Shown: positions 1 to 8,448, counted from the stretch's first letter. The stretch: DNA of 64,000 nucleotides from Streptomyces sp. NBC_00083 (GCF_026343295.1 NZ_JAPELY010000001.1:248001-312000); one strand, 5' to 3'. Made by a program: numbers and translations. Notes: generated by a model not told the origin, from the letters alone.

Positions 1-494
1 TCCTGACCGCCGCCGTCGGCATGCTGCTGCTGACCCAGCTCTCCGTCGACACCTCGTACGCCGGTGTCATCCTGCCCGCGCAGATCCTGCTCGGCCTCGG
101 CATGGGCACCGCCTTCATGCCGGCCATGTCGCTCGCCACGATCGGTGTCGAGCCGCGTGACGCGGGTGTCGCCTCCGCGATGGTCAACACCTCGCAGCAG
201 GTGGGCGGCGCGATCGGCACGGCCCTGCTCAACACCATCGCCGCCTCGGCGACGACGGCGTACGTCACCGGTCACATGGCGCTCGGCGCCACCAACCCCG
301 AGCTCCTGAAGCTCCAGGCCATGGTGCACGGCTTCACCGCCGCCATCTGGTGGGCCGTCGGCATCCTGGCGGCGGCCTCCGTCATCGCCGTGACCCTCAT
401 CAACACCGGGCGCCCCGGCGCGAGTCCGGTCGCCGGATCGGGCTCGGGCGAGGACGCCGAGGACGAGGTGCGCATCCCGGTGGTCGCGCACTGA
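1..494 (+). CDS. MFS drug transporter, C-terminal part (5' truncated)
   Basis: The reading frame is open from base 3, so only the last ~164 residues of a longer protein lie in the window. Three or four hydrophobic segments are visible. One stretch (GLGMGTAFMPAMSLAT, then DAGVASAMVNTSQQVGGAIGTALL) is typical of the second half of 14-TM DHA2/EmrB-QacA proton-driven drug exporters. It ends in a charged Gly/Glu/Asp-rich cytoplasmic tail. The convergent MarR-family gene just downstream is a plausible regulator, but no direct evidence links them. Substrate unknown. The family call is good; the start lies outside the window. Confidence 0.85.
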   Translation, partial: LTAAVGMLLLTQLSVDTSYAGVILPAQILLGLGMGTAFMPAMSLATIGVEPRDAGVASAMVNTSQQVGGAIGTALLNTIAASATTAYVTGHMALGATNPELLKLQAMVHGFTAAIWWAVGILAAASVIAVTLINTGRPGASPVAGSGSGEDAEDEVRIPVVAH

Positions 495-541
495 CCCCCC
501 GGCAGCACCCCGGAGGACTCCGGTAGCACCCCGGACGCACG

Positions 542-583
542 ACCTGCCCTGGCCCCGCCGATCTCAGCGGAGCCAGGGCAGGT
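542..583. terminator. Bidirectional terminator-like stem-loop between convergent genes
   Basis: Perfect 12-bp arms (acctgccctggc at 542-553, its complement at 572-583) lie between the MFS gene and the MarR gene. The distal arm overlaps the last codons of the MarR gene, so the hairpin is partly coding. It can serve both strands. There is no U tract, as is usual in streptomycetes. Confidence 0.6.
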
Positions 584-1055
584 CCGCTTTCGCGTCGGTG
601 GGCTGGAGGCCCTGCGCCATCACCCGCATGATCTCGCCGAGCTGGTCCACCTGCTCGGGCGAGAGCCGGTCGAACATCGCCTGCCGTACGGCGGCGACAT
701 GGCCGGGCGCGGTCCGCTCCAGGACCTCGTATCCGGCGTCGGTCAGCGCGGCGAGCTGGCCCCGCTTGTCGGAGGGGCAGTCCTCGCGCAGGACCCAGCC
801 GTTGCTCTCCAGGCGCGCGACGGCGTGCGAGAGCCGGGAGCGGGTGATCTTCGCGTTCTTCGCCAGCTCCGTCATCCGCAGCCGCCGCCGCGGCGCCTGG
901 GAGAGCTGCACGAGCAGCCCGTAGTAGACGTGCGGCATCCCGGCGTCGCGCTGGAGCTGCCGGTCGAGGTGGTCTTCGAAGAGCCGGGTGGCGTGGAGGT
1001 AGGCGCGCCAGGTGCGCTGCTCCTCGTCGCTGAGCCAGTTAGGTGCCGAGGTCAT
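564..1055 (-). CDS. MarR-family transcriptional regulator
   Basis: 163 residues, the usual MarR length. A winged helix-turn-helix spans about residues 55-125 (LRMTELAKNAKITRSRLSHA as recognition region, then the wing VLREDCPSDKRGQLAALTDAG). Flanking helices form the dimer interface. It is divergent from the dioxygenase gene at 1194, and the shared gap holds paired dyads built from CTTGA/TCAAG, so it probably represses itself and the dioxygenase in response to an aromatic or phenolic ligand (inference). No Shine-Dalgarno is visible. A -10-like TACAGT on this strand ends 6 nt before the ATG, so the transcript may be leaderless. It could instead, or also, control the MFS gene on its other side. 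Confidence 0.9.
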   Translation of the reverse strand: MTSAPNWLSDEEQRTWRAYLHATRLFEDHLDRQLQRDAGMPHVYYGLLVQLSQAPRRRLRMTELAKNAKITRSRLSHAVARLESNGWVLREDCPSDKRGQLAALTDAGYEVLERTAPGHVAAVRQAMFDRLSPEQVDQLGEIMRVMAQGLQPTDAKADLPWLR

Positions 1056-1076
1056 ACATCTACTGTACGGACACTT

Positions 1077-1138
1077 CTTGAATGTTGAACTAGATCGCGT
1101 CCGGGGTTACGCTGGCTCCATAAGCTTGAGAGTTCAAG
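1077..1138. promoter_or_regulatory. Divergent promoter and probable MarR operators
   Basis: One dyad, CTTGA-GAGT-TCAAG, sits at 1125-1138. A related element with CTTGAA and TTGAAC sits at 1077-1090. For the rightward gene, TTGAAC (1085-1090) and TACGCT (1108-1113) form a -35/-10 pair with 17-bp spacing. The upstream element thus overlaps the -35 box and the downstream dyad lies near +10, a geometry suited to repression. The DNA is seen directly; the binding protein is inferred from the adjacent MarR gene. Confidence 0.55.
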
Positions 1139-1193
1139 CAAGAGCTCTGGCCGCCGGAGCGCCGGCCGGTCAGCGAGTGAGCCGGAGATCGCC

Positions 1194-1979
1194 ATGACCG
1201 TCGCCCGACCCGAGCGCATGCCCGCCCTGTACCTCTCCCACGGCGCCCCGCCGCTCGCGGACGACCCGCTGTGGCCCGCGCAGCTTGCCGCGTGGTCCGC
1301 CGGCCTGCCCCGCCCCACGTCGATCCTCATGGTCTCCGCCCACTGGGAAGAGGCCCCGCTCGCGCTCGGCGCCACCGAGGCCGTGCCGCTCGTCTACGAC
1401 TTCTGGGGCTTCCCCGAGCACTACTACCAGGTGCGGTACGCGGCCCCCGGCGCACCCGAACTCGCGGACTCCGTCCGCAAGTTGCTGCGCGCCCCGGGCA
1501 CTCCGGTGCAGGACATCCCCGACCGGGGGCTCGACCACGGCGCGTACGTCCCGCTGGTGGAGATGTTCCCCGAGGCCGACATCCCGGTCCTCCAGATCTC
1601 CCTGCCGACCCTCGACCCCCGCGGGCTCTACGACATCGGCCGCAAGCTGGCGCCGCTGCGCGACGAGGGCGTACTGATCGTGGGCAGCGGGTTCTTCACC
1701 CACAACCTGGCCGCGCTGCGGCACCCCGGCGGCCAAGTGCCGGGCTGGTCCGCCGAGTTCGACGACTGGGGCGCACGGGCGCTCGCCGCGGCCGACGTCG
1801 ACGCCCTGCTCGACTTCGAGCACAAGGCCCCCGCCGGGCGCCTCGCCCATCCGCGCACCGAGCACTTCGCCCCGCTGTTCGTGACGATGGGCGCGAGCGA
1901 GGGCGAGGCGGGTGGCGTGCGCAGCGTCATCGACGGCTTCTGGATGGGGCTCGCCAAGCGGTCGGTGCAGTACGGCTGA
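1194..1979 (+). CDS. LigB/DODA-type extradiol ring-cleavage dioxygenase
   Basis: 261 residues, matching the DODA/YgiD branch of class III extradiol dioxygenases, which use a mononuclear metal to open catechol-like rings or DOPA. Seen: an N-terminal LSHGAPP with the first metal-site His, ISAHWE-like VSAHWEE near residue 48, LDHGAYVPL near 120, and a late SGFFTHNL near 165. These hold the conserved His and Glu residues expected of the family. GGAG lies 6 nt before the ATG. Its regulator is probably the divergent MarR gene. The natural substrate cannot be read from sequence. Confidence 0.88.
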   Translation: MTVARPERMPALYLSHGAPPLADDPLWPAQLAAWSAGLPRPTSILMVSAHWEEAPLALGATEAVPLVYDFWGFPEHYYQVRYAAPGAPELADSVRKLLRAPGTPVQDIPDRGLDHGAYVPLVEMFPEADIPVLQISLPTLDPRGLYDIGRKLAPLRDEGVLIVGSGFFTHNLAALRHPGGQVPGWSAEFDDWGARALAAADVDALLDFEHKAPAGRLAHPRTEHFAPLFVTMGASEGEAGGVRSVIDGFWMGLAKRSVQYG

Positions 1980-2368
1980 GCGGGCGGGAGCCCGGCGGGG
2001 GAGCCCGGCTGACAAATCGGGCATCGCGAGCAACCGGAACGCGGGGTGAGCCGTCTTCAGGGGTGGCAGTACGACGGCGGCCGGCTTCGGCCGCCGGTGA
2101 GGGCGGCCGGGGCGCATGTGATGGCGGTCTCACGGGTGAGGAGCTTGTAAAGGCCGAGGGCGGGCACCAGAACGGCCTCCGTACCGGCTCTGACCTGCGC
2201 CTCTGTACGGCCCTGCGGCACCTGTCCCCCTCTCGCGGCGCGACAGGGTACTGCATGATCACGAAAATGGATGGGCGGGTCGGGAATTCTGTCCGGATTC
2301 CAGCCGTTGTTTCCATCGGATGCAGGGCACCCGGGAGGGTGTCGCGACCACTCAGTAAGGGAGCACGC
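1980..2368. other. 389-bp gap ahead of hrdD
   Basis: I see no credible gene here. The distal part includes the hrdD promoter region with a SigR-type element (listed separately). The proximal part may carry readthrough or terminator sequence for the dioxygenase gene, but I found no clear long stem-loop. Confidence 0.6.
2283..2308 (+). promoter_or_regulatory. SigR-type promoter of hrdD
   Basis: GGAAT at 2283-2287 and GTT at 2306-2308 are separated by exactly 18 bp, matching the GGAAT-N18-GTT consensus of the thiol-oxidative-stress sigma factor SigR in streptomycetes. The predicted start is about 50 bp before the hrdD ATG. In S. coelicolor hrdD is known to be a SigR-regulon member, so position and gene identity reinforce each other. 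Confidence 0.72.
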
Positions 2369-3367
2369 ATGGCAACCCGCGCCGTCGCCCGCCGACAGTC
2401 CGCCTCTGGCGGTTCGGAGTCGGGAAGCAGGGTCCGCGCAGTCAGCGGTGAGATCGCCGACCGAGACCTGGTCGGTATGTACCTCGACGAAATCGCGCGT
2501 ACGCCGCTGCTCGATGCCGCCAAGGAGGTCGAGCTCTCCCAGACCATCGAGGCCGGTGTGTACGCACGCCAGATCCTCGACGAAGGCGTGGAGAGCAAGG
2601 CGGCAGGAGCCTCGCGCGAGGAGCTGGAGGCGCTCTACGCCGCCGGTGAGCGCGCCAAGGACCTGTTCATCCGATCCAACCTCCGCCTCGTCGTAGCCGT
2701 CGCCCGCCGCTACCCGAGGGCCGGTCTGCCGCTGCTCGACCTCATCCAGGAGGGCAACGCGGGCCTGGTGCGCGCGGTCGAGAAGTTCGACTACGCCAAG
2801 GGATTCAAGTTCTCCACGTACGCGACCTGGTGGATCCGCCAGGCCATCACCCGCTCCATCGCCGACCAGTCCCGCACCATCCGCCTCCCCGTCCACCTCG
2901 TGGAGGAGCTGGGCCGCATCCGCCGGATCCAGCGCGAGTTCAACCGGGAGAACGGCCGGGACCCGGAGCACACGGAGATCGCCGCCGAGCTGGGCTCCAC
3001 TCCCGAGCGCGTCGGTGACGTGCTCGACTGGGCGCGCGACCCGGTCTCCCTCAACATGCCGGTCGACGACCAGGGCGAGACCCAGTTCGGCGATCTGCTC
3101 GAAGACACCTCCGCGATCTCGCCCGAGCAGTCGGTGCTCACGCTGCTGCGCAGCGAGGAGCTGGACGACCTGATCGGCAAGCTCGACCAGCGAACCGCCT
3201 CGATCATCAAGATGCGTTACGGCATTGATGACGGTCGGGAGCGTACGCTGACAGAAGTCGGTAAGGAACACGGGCTGACCCGTGAACGGATCCGGCAGAT
3301 CGAGAAGCATGCCCTGCTCGAACTGAAGAAGATGGCACGAGACACGGGCTTCGACGCGGCGGCCTAG
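2369..3367 (+). CDS. hrdD: RNA polymerase group 2 sigma factor HrdD
   Basis: 332 residues, the size of streptomycete HrdD and much shorter than HrdB (~510). After a short Ser/Gly-rich start come region 1.2 (GEIADRDLVGMYLDEIARTPLL), region 2 with RSNLRLVVAVARRY, the -10 recognition helix in FSTYATWWIRQAI, region 3, and region 4 ending in the -35 helix-turn-helix (TLTEVGKEHGLTRERIRQIE). The start is the ATG with AAGGGAG six bases upstream; the frame is open much further back but without coding character. Group 2 sigmas of this type are dispensable and recognise HrdB-like promoters. A SigR promoter precedes it, implying induction by disulfide stress. Confidence 0.92.
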   Translation: MATRAVARRQSASGGSESGSRVRAVSGEIADRDLVGMYLDEIARTPLLDAAKEVELSQTIEAGVYARQILDEGVESKAAGASREELEALYAAGERAKDLFIRSNLRLVVAVARRYPRAGLPLLDLIQEGNAGLVRAVEKFDYAKGFKFSTYATWWIRQAITRSIADQSRTIRLPVHLVEELGRIRRIQREFNRENGRDPEHTEIAAELGSTPERVGDVLDWARDPVSLNMPVDDQGETQFGDLLEDTSAISPEQSVLTLLRSEELDDLIGKLDQRTASIIKMRYGIDDGRERTLTEVGKEHGLTRERIRQIEKHALLELKKMARDTGFDAAA

Positions 3368-3390
3368 GCCCCGCACCCCCAAGACGAGCT

Positions 3391-3466
3391 CCGGCACCCT
3401 CCCCCCCCTGGTGCTGGGGCTCCCGGCCCCGGCACCTTCCCCCCCTGGTGTCGGGGCCCCTCCCTT
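3391..3466. repeat. Two imperfect 38-nt direct repeats in a convergent gap
   Basis: Two adjacent units beginning CCGGCACC at 3391 and 3429 each contain a C-run followed by TGGTG and a G-run. Each can fold into a GGCACC/GGTGYC hairpin. They lie between the convergent hrdD and WYL genes and probably act as a double terminator. Confidence 0.4.
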
Positions 3467-3502
3467 TTCCTCCCCCTCCCGGGGCGCGGTTCCGGGGCGC
3501 GC

Positions 3503-4495
3503 TCACTCGTCCGGCGCAACCGGCGTCGCCCGGATCAGACGCTCGCCCAGATCGTGCAGGTACGCGCTCATCGCGGGCGGCCCCTCGACGGTGAAGGCGC
3601 AGTCCACCAGGGCGAGCCGCAGCCCCACCCACTCCAGGGAGTCGGTGCACGAGGTGCGCAGCCGGCAGCGGTCCGCGCCCAGGGGCTCGGGCGCGCCCAG
3701 CGAGGCGGGCAGGCGGGCGGTCACGAAGTCGGCCGGGGCCTCGAAGGTGACGTCGATCTCCAGGACGGGAAGAACGGGCCGGAGCCGGTTCATCGAGGCC
3801 CGCACGAACTCCGCCGCGTTGGCCTCGGGCAGCTCGCGCGGCGCGAACCGGGCCCCGGTCGCGAACGGCTCGGTGATCCGGTCGACCCGGAACGTACGCC
3901 AGTCGCCCCGCTCCACGTCGTACGCCACCAGATACCACCGGCGGCCCGTGGAGACCAGGCGGTACGGCTCGGCGAGGCGCTTGGTGGCGGTGCCGTCGCC
4001 GGAGACGTAGCCGAACCGCAGCCGCTCCTCGCCGGTGACGGCGGAGGCCAGCGTGGTCAGGGTGCGGGGATCGACGGTGGCGCCGTCGCCGCGCCAGGCG
4101 CCGGACAGCGGCATCGTGGCCGCCTGGAGGTTCGCGACACGGCGGCGAAGACGCGAGGGCAGCACCTGCTCCAGCTTGGCCAGGGCCCGCACCGAGGCCT
4201 CCTCCACACCGTCCACCGCGTGGCCCGCGCCCGCCCGCAGGCCCACCGCGATGGCCACCGCCTCCTCGTCGTCCAGGACCAGCGGGGGCATCGCCTTGCC
4301 CGCCACGAGCCGGTAACCGCCGTCGGCGCCGCGCGCCGCCTGCACGGGATAGCCGAGCTCGCGCAGCCGGTCGATGTCGCGCCGCACCGTGCGCCGGGAC
4401 ACCCCGAGCCGCCCGGCGAGCTCGCCGCCGGGCCACTCGCGCGGGGTCTGGAGCAGGGAGAGCAGTTGCAGCAGCCGTGCCGGGGTGTCCGTCAT
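3503..4495 (-). CDS. HTH/WYL-domain transcriptional regulator (YafY/PafC-like)
   Basis: 330 residues. The N-terminal DeoR-type winged HTH spans residues 5-60 (LLSLLQTPREWPGGELAGRL, then SRRTVRRDIDRLRELGYPV). A linker follows, then a WYL domain around residues 135-215 (GRRWYLVAYDVERGDWRTFRVDRI) and a WCX-like C-terminal extension. WYL regulators sense small ligands or nucleic-acid signals. It is divergent, across 63 bp, from an MFS exporter, the usual arrangement for a local pump regulator. No precise operator could be assigned; the gap contains two GGTCT direct repeats. Target inferred from position only. Confidence 0.88.
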   Translation of the reverse strand: MTDTPARLLQLLSLLQTPREWPGGELAGRLGVSRRTVRRDIDRLRELGYPVQAARGADGGYRLVAGKAMPPLVLDDEEAVAIAVGLRAGAGHAVDGVEEASVRALAKLEQVLPSRLRRRVANLQAATMPLSGAWRGDGATVDPRTLTTLASAVTGEERLRFGYVSGDGTATKRLAEPYRLVSTGRRWYLVAYDVERGDWRTFRVDRITEPFATGARFAPRELPEANAAEFVRASMNRLRPVLPVLEIDVTFEAPADFVTARLPASLGAPEPLGADRCRLRTSCTDSLEWVGLRLALVDCAFTVEGPPAMSAYLHDLGERLIRATPVAPDE

Positions 4496-4558
4496 ACCGT
4501 CCAGGATGCCCGGTCAATGAGGACACGGTCTGACCTATAGGCGGTCTAGTTTCCTTCC

Positions 4559-6088
4559 ATGACTTCCACCACGACCAGCAGTACCCCAGAGGCCGCGGCG
4601 AGCGCCGCAGCCGACCGCCGCCGGTGGTTCGCCCTGGCCATCGTGATGACCGCGGCCTTCATGGACCTGGTCGACGTCACGATCGTCAACATCGCCATAC
4701 CGTCCATCACGAAGGACACCGGGGCGAGCTTCTCCTCGATCCAGTGGATAACCGCCGGTTACGCGCTCGCGTTCGCCGCCGGCCTGATCACCGGCGGCCG
4801 GCTCGGCGACATCCACGGCCGCAAGAAGCTCTTCCTGCTCGGCATCGGCGGCTTCACCCTCGCCTCCGCGCTGTGCGGCTTCGCCGCCAACCCGGAGATG
4901 CTGGTCGCCTCCCGCATCCTCCAGGGCGCGATGGCCGCCATGATGGTGCCGCAGGTCCTCTCGATCGTCCACGCCACCTTCCCGGCGCACGAGCGCGGCA
5001 AGGTGTTCGGCCTGTTCGGCGCGGTCGTGGGGCTCGGCGCCGTCGCGGGTCCGCTGCTCGGCGCGCTGCTCACCGAGTGGAACCTGTTCGGTCTCGAATG
5101 GCGCCCGATCTTCCTGATCAACCTGCCGGTCGGCATCGCGGGCCTGATCCTCGGCACCAAGTTCATCCGCGAGTCCAAGGCGCCCCGGGCCCTCAAGCTC
5201 GACCTAGTCGGCGTCGTCCTGGTGACGCTCGGCCTGCTCATGCTGCTCTACCCGCTGACCCGCGGCCGCGAGCTCGGCTGGCCGCTGTGGGGCTACCTCT
5301 CCATGGCCGGCAGCGTCGTGGTCTTCGGCGGTCTGATCGCGTACGAGCGGATGAAGGCGGCCCGTGACGGCTCCCCGCTGATCGAGCTGTCGCTGTTCAA
5401 GGTGAAGAGCTTCGCCGCGGGCATCGCCGTGCAGGCCACGTTCGGCGTAGCGCTCGGCATCTTCTTCCTGGTGTGGACGCTCTACATGCAGATGGGCCTC
5501 GGCTGGAGCGCCCTGCGCGCCGGCCTGACCGGGGTGCCGTTCTCCATCGCCGTCTCCGTCGCGGCCGGCCTGTCCGTGCAGAAGCTCGTCCCGCGCTTCG
5601 GCCGCAAGGTCCTCCAGGCGGGCGCCCTCACGATGGCGGCCGGGCTGCTGATCTACATCTGGGAGGCCGGCCACTACGGCCTGGCCATCGCTCCCTGGCA
5701 GATGGCGCTCCCGCTGGTCGTGATGGGGCTCGGCATGGGTCTCATCGTCGCCCCGATCACCGACGCGGTGCTCTCCGAGGTCCCCAAGGAGCACTCGGGG
5801 TCTGCGTCCGGGCTCATCAACACCGTGCAGCAGATGGGCAACGCGCTCGGCCTCGGCCTGGTCTCCGTCGTCTTCTTCGGCTCGATCGGCGACGGTCTCA
5901 CGCCGCCGCGGCTGAACCAGGCGTTCGTCGACGGCTTCCAGCACTCGCTCTGGTACGTCGCCGGGGTCCTCGCGGTGATCTTCCTCGTGATGTTCGCGCT
6001 GCCGGCCCGCCCCAAGCAGCACGTCGAGGGCGCGATCGACGAGAGTGAACTGCTCGACCTGACCAAGGACGCGCAGCCGGTCGGCTGA
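4559..6088 (+). CDS. DHA2-family MFS multidrug exporter (14 TM)
   Basis: 509 residues with about 14 hydrophobic segments. Motif A-like GGRLGDIHGRKKLFL lies between TM2 and TM3, motif D1-like MDLVDVTIVNIAIPSI is in TM1, and motif C-like GAVVGLGAVAGPLLGALL is in TM5. These are hallmarks of EmrB/QacA proton antiporters. The N-terminus is Ser/Thr/Ala-rich and the C-terminus acidic. There is no Shine-Dalgarno; a TAGTTT hexamer ends 6 nt before the ATG, so the mRNA may be leaderless. It is likely regulated by the divergent WYL protein. Substrate unknown. Confidence 0.9.
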   Translation: MTSTTTSSTPEAAASAAADRRRWFALAIVMTAAFMDLVDVTIVNIAIPSITKDTGASFSSIQWITAGYALAFAAGLITGGRLGDIHGRKKLFLLGIGGFTLASALCGFAANPEMLVASRILQGAMAAMMVPQVLSIVHATFPAHERGKVFGLFGAVVGLGAVAGPLLGALLTEWNLFGLEWRPIFLINLPVGIAGLILGTKFIRESKAPRALKLDLVGVVLVTLGLLMLLYPLTRGRELGWPLWGYLSMAGSVVVFGGLIAYERMKAARDGSPLIELSLFKVKSFAAGIAVQATFGVALGIFFLVWTLYMQMGLGWSALRAGLTGVPFSIAVSVAAGLSVQKLVPRFGRKVLQAGALTMAAGLLIYIWEAGHYGLAIAPWQMALPLVVMGLGMGLIVAPITDAVLSEVPKEHSGSASGLINTVQQMGNALGLGLVSVVFFGSIGDGLTPPRLNQAFVDGFQHSLWYVAGVLAVIFLVMFALPARPKQHVEGAIDESELLDLTKDAQPVG

Positions 6089-6119
6089 GGCCGAGGCCGA
6101 GCCGGAACCGAAGCCGGGC

Positions 6120-6149
6120 GAGCCGCCCCCGCTCCAGCGGGGGCGGCTC
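6120..6149 (+). terminator. Terminator hairpin after the MFS gene
   Basis: A perfect 13-bp stem (arms 6120-6132 and 6137-6149, loop TCCA) starts 31 bp after the stop codon. It separates the exporter from the fru genes. Confidence 0.75.
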
Positions 6150-6295
6150 CCGCGCGTCCGCGCCGTGGGCAAGATCACCAGAGGCCGAAGCCCGTTTGTG
6201 CCCGCAGGGTCCTCCGATCGACGTACGGGGCGACCGCACGGTCGTAACCTGGCTGAGCAACCACAAGTTCGGGCAGGGAACGGACGTAATCAAAC

Positions 6296-7057
6296 GTGTA
6301 CGCACCGGAGCGGCAGCAGGAGATCCTACGGATCGCGCGGGAGAGCGGGCGTGTGGACGTGCTCTCGCTGGCCGAGACCTTCCAGGTCACCGCCGAGACC
6401 GTACGGCGTGATCTGAAGGCACTCGACCGGGCCGGGCTGGTCCGCCGGGTGCACGGGGGCGCCATCCCGGCCGGGCGGCTCGACTTCGAGCCCGACCTCG
6501 CCGAACGCGAGTCCACCGCCGCCGACGAGAAGAACCGCATCGCCCGCGCCGCCCTCGCCGAACTCCCCACCGAGGGCAGCGTCATCCTCGACGCCGGCTC
6601 GACCATCGCCCGGTTCGCCGCCGAGCTGCCCCTGGAGAGTGGGCTGACCCTCGTCACCCACGCCCTGCCCGTCGCCGCCCGGCTCGCCGACCACCCCGCC
6701 ATCGACCTGCACCTCGTCGGCGGCCGCATCCGCCACCGCACCCGGGCCGCCGTGGACGCCTGGGCGCTGCGCGCCTACGGCGAGATCCGCGCCGACGTCC
6801 TCTTCCTCGGCGCCAACGGCTTCTGCGCCGCCCACGGCCTCACCACCCCCGACCTCGCCGAGTCCGCCGTCAAGCGCGCCGCGATCGGCGCCGCCCGCCG
6901 GGTCGTGCTGCTCGCCGACTCCACCAAGCACGGCCAGGAACACTTCGCCCGCTTCGCCGACATGGCCGACGTGGACGTCCTGATCACCGACACCGGGCTC
7001 GCCCCCGAGGACGCCGCCGTCATCGAGGCGGCCGGCACGTCCGTGGTCACCGTATGA
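6296..7057 (+). CDS. fruR: DeoR-family fructose operon regulator FruR
   Basis: 253 residues. The N-terminal DeoR helix-turn-helix is textbook (RQQEILRIARESGRVDVLSL, AETFQVTAETVRRDLKAL, then LVRRVHGGAIP). The C-terminal sugar-phosphate sensor domain (ISOCOT-like) contains LDAGSTIARFA and FLGANGF. The gene overlaps fruK by 4 bp (ATGA). In S. coelicolor the fru genes encode a DeoR regulator, 1-phosphofructokinase and PTS permease, and the regulator is relieved by fructose 1-phosphate. The start is the GTG giving MYAPERQQEIL; the nearest purine-rich SD is rather far upstream. FruR is the best name given the neighbour. Confidence 0.88.
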   Translation: MYAPERQQEILRIARESGRVDVLSLAETFQVTAETVRRDLKALDRAGLVRRVHGGAIPAGRLDFEPDLAERESTAADEKNRIARAALAELPTEGSVILDAGSTIARFAAELPLESGLTLVTHALPVAARLADHPAIDLHLVGGRIRHRTRAAVDAWALRAYGEIRADVLFLGANGFCAAHGLTTPDLAESAVKRAAIGAARRVVLLADSTKHGQEHFARFADMADVDVLITDTGLAPEDAAVIEAAGTSVVTV

Positions 7058-8004
7058 ACATCCTGACCGTCACGCCCAACCCCAGCCTCGACCGCACCTA
7101 CGAGGTGCCCGGTCTGCGCCGCGGCGCGGTGCTGCGCGCCACCGGCGAGCGCGTCGACCCGGGCGGCAAGGGCGTCAACGTCTCGCGGGCCGTCGCCGCC
7201 GCCGGGCACCGCACCCTCGCCGTGCTGCCGCTCGGCGGTGCCCCCGGCGCGCTCGTCGCCGAACTGCTCGCCGCCGAGGGCATCGAGGTCGCCGTCGTCC
7301 CCGTCGCCGGGCGCACCCGCTCCAACATCGCGGTCGTCGAACCCGACGGATCCCTGACGAAGATCAACGCACCGGGGCCCGAACTGAGCGCGGCGGAGAG
7401 CGAGTTGCTCCTCGCCGCGGTGCGCGAGCACTCCGTGGGCGCCGACTGGATCGCCTGCTGCGGCAGCCTGCCGCCCGGCCTCGCACCCCGGTGGTACGCC
7501 GACCTCGTCGTCCGCGCCCACGAGGCCGGAGCCCGCGTCGCCCTCGACACCTCGGGGCCCGCCCTGATGGCCGCGCTGCGTGAACGCCCCGACGTGGTCA
7601 AGCCCAACGCCGAGGAGCTGGCCCGCGCCGTAGGCCGCCCCCTCGCCACCGTCGGAGACGCGGTCGAAGCCGCCGAGGAGATGCGGCAGTCGGGGGCGGG
7701 CGCCGTCCTCGCGAGCCTGGGCGCGGACGGCCAGCTCCTGGTCTGCGCGGCGGGCACCTACTTCGCCTGCGCGCCCGTCGACGCCGTACGCAGCAGTGTC
7801 GGGGCCGGTGACGCCTCGCTCGCCGGGTTCCTCACGGCGGGCGGCGAAGGCCCCCGGGCGCTCGCCGCGGCCGTCGCGCACGGCGCCGCCGCCGTCCGTC
7901 TCCCCGGCAGTGTGCTGCCGGTCCCCGCCGACCTCGCCCCGTCGAGGGTCACGGTCACCGAAGCGGTGCCGCTGGAGCGGCCGTTGCGGGAACCGGCGTC
8001 CTGA
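7054..8004 (+). CDS. fruK: 1-phosphofructokinase FruK
   Basis: 316 residues, PfkB/ribokinase fold. It phosphorylates fructose 1-phosphate to fructose 1,6-bisphosphate with ATP. Seen: N-terminal MNILTVTPNPSLDRTYEVPG, sugar-binding GGKGVNVSRA near residue 36, and the C-terminal PfkB signature VGAGDASLAGFL near residue 250, with the catalytic Asp in GAGD. It is translationally coupled to fruR by an ATGA overlap. Normally fruA (PTS EIIABC for fructose) follows; here the next gene is an unrelated zinc-ribbon protein on the other strand. The source of fructose 1-phosphate is therefore not encoded nearby. Confidence 0.9.
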   Translation: MNILTVTPNPSLDRTYEVPGLRRGAVLRATGERVDPGGKGVNVSRAVAAAGHRTLAVLPLGGAPGALVAELLAAEGIEVAVVPVAGRTRSNIAVVEPDGSLTKINAPGPELSAAESELLLAAVREHSVGADWIACCGSLPPGLAPRWYADLVVRAHEAGARVALDTSGPALMAALRERPDVVKPNAEELARAVGRPLATVGDAVEAAEEMRQSGAGAVLASLGADGQLLVCAAGTYFACAPVDAVRSSVGAGDASLAGFLTAGGEGPRALAAAVAHGAAAVRLPGSVLPVPADLAPSRVTVTEAVPLERPLREPAS

Positions 8005-8043
8005 CCGCGGTGCCCCGCCGCGGGGAGTCCGCCCGCGCGGGGC

Positions 8044-8286
8044 TCAGCGCGTCAGGCGGTTGCCCGGCCCGTCCGGCCCCGGGTAGTCGGGGTCGTCCTC
8101 GCCGCTCGGCAGCGGACGGTGCCCCTCCGACCAGTCGTTGGTCCAGCCGCACACCCCGCACGCGTACCGGCCGTCGAGCCCCGCCACACGGGTGCCGCAC
8201 TTACGGCAGTCCGCCTCGGTGATCTCCGGTGTGAACACGGGCTCGGGCTCGGGCAGCGGTTCCAGTTCCGGCGGCCATGGACTCAT
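8044..8286 (-). CDS. Small zinc-ribbon protein
   Basis: 80 residues. A rubredoxin-like CxxC pair (CRKCG near residue 27 and CGVCGW near residue 43) would bind one zinc. Both flanks are Pro/Glu- and Asp/Gly/Pro-rich and probably disordered. It is convergent with fruK, 39 bp apart. No function can be assigned; such small proteins are common in actinobacteria and may be protein-interaction or nucleic-acid-binding adaptors. Coding potential is supported by the cysteine pattern, while the start has no good ribosome site. Confidence 0.6.
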   Translation of the reverse strand: MSPWPPELEPLPEPEPVFTPEITEADCRKCGTRVAGLDGRYACGVCGWTNDWSEGHRPLPSGEDDPDYPGPDGPGNRLTR

Positions 8287-8389
8287 GCCAGGGAGCGTAC
8301 CGGGAGGGCGGCGGGGCGTTCCCGGGCCGTCGCCACCGCCCTCTTACGCCGGGCGTCTTCGGCCGTCATGACGTGACATGTACCACTTG

Positions 8390-8403
8390 GGGACCAAAGT
8401 CCC
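8390..8403. promoter_or_regulatory. DevR/DosR (OsdR)-like box
   Basis: GGGACCAAAGTCCC is an exact match to the GGGAC-N4-GTCCC core palindrome bound by the hypoxia regulator DevR/DosR, whose streptomycete relative is OsdR. It lies about 52 bp before the start of the small membrane protein gene at 8449. The palindrome is seen directly; the regulator is inferred. Confidence 0.5.
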
Positions 8404-8448
8404 TGCACCCCCTGCCGTACGGCCCGGCGGTGTTGTCTACTGGGTCGC

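Noticed and set aside
4496..4558. Operator for the WYL regulator
   Set aside because: Only short GGTCT direct repeats are seen, without a clear dyad, so no site was called.
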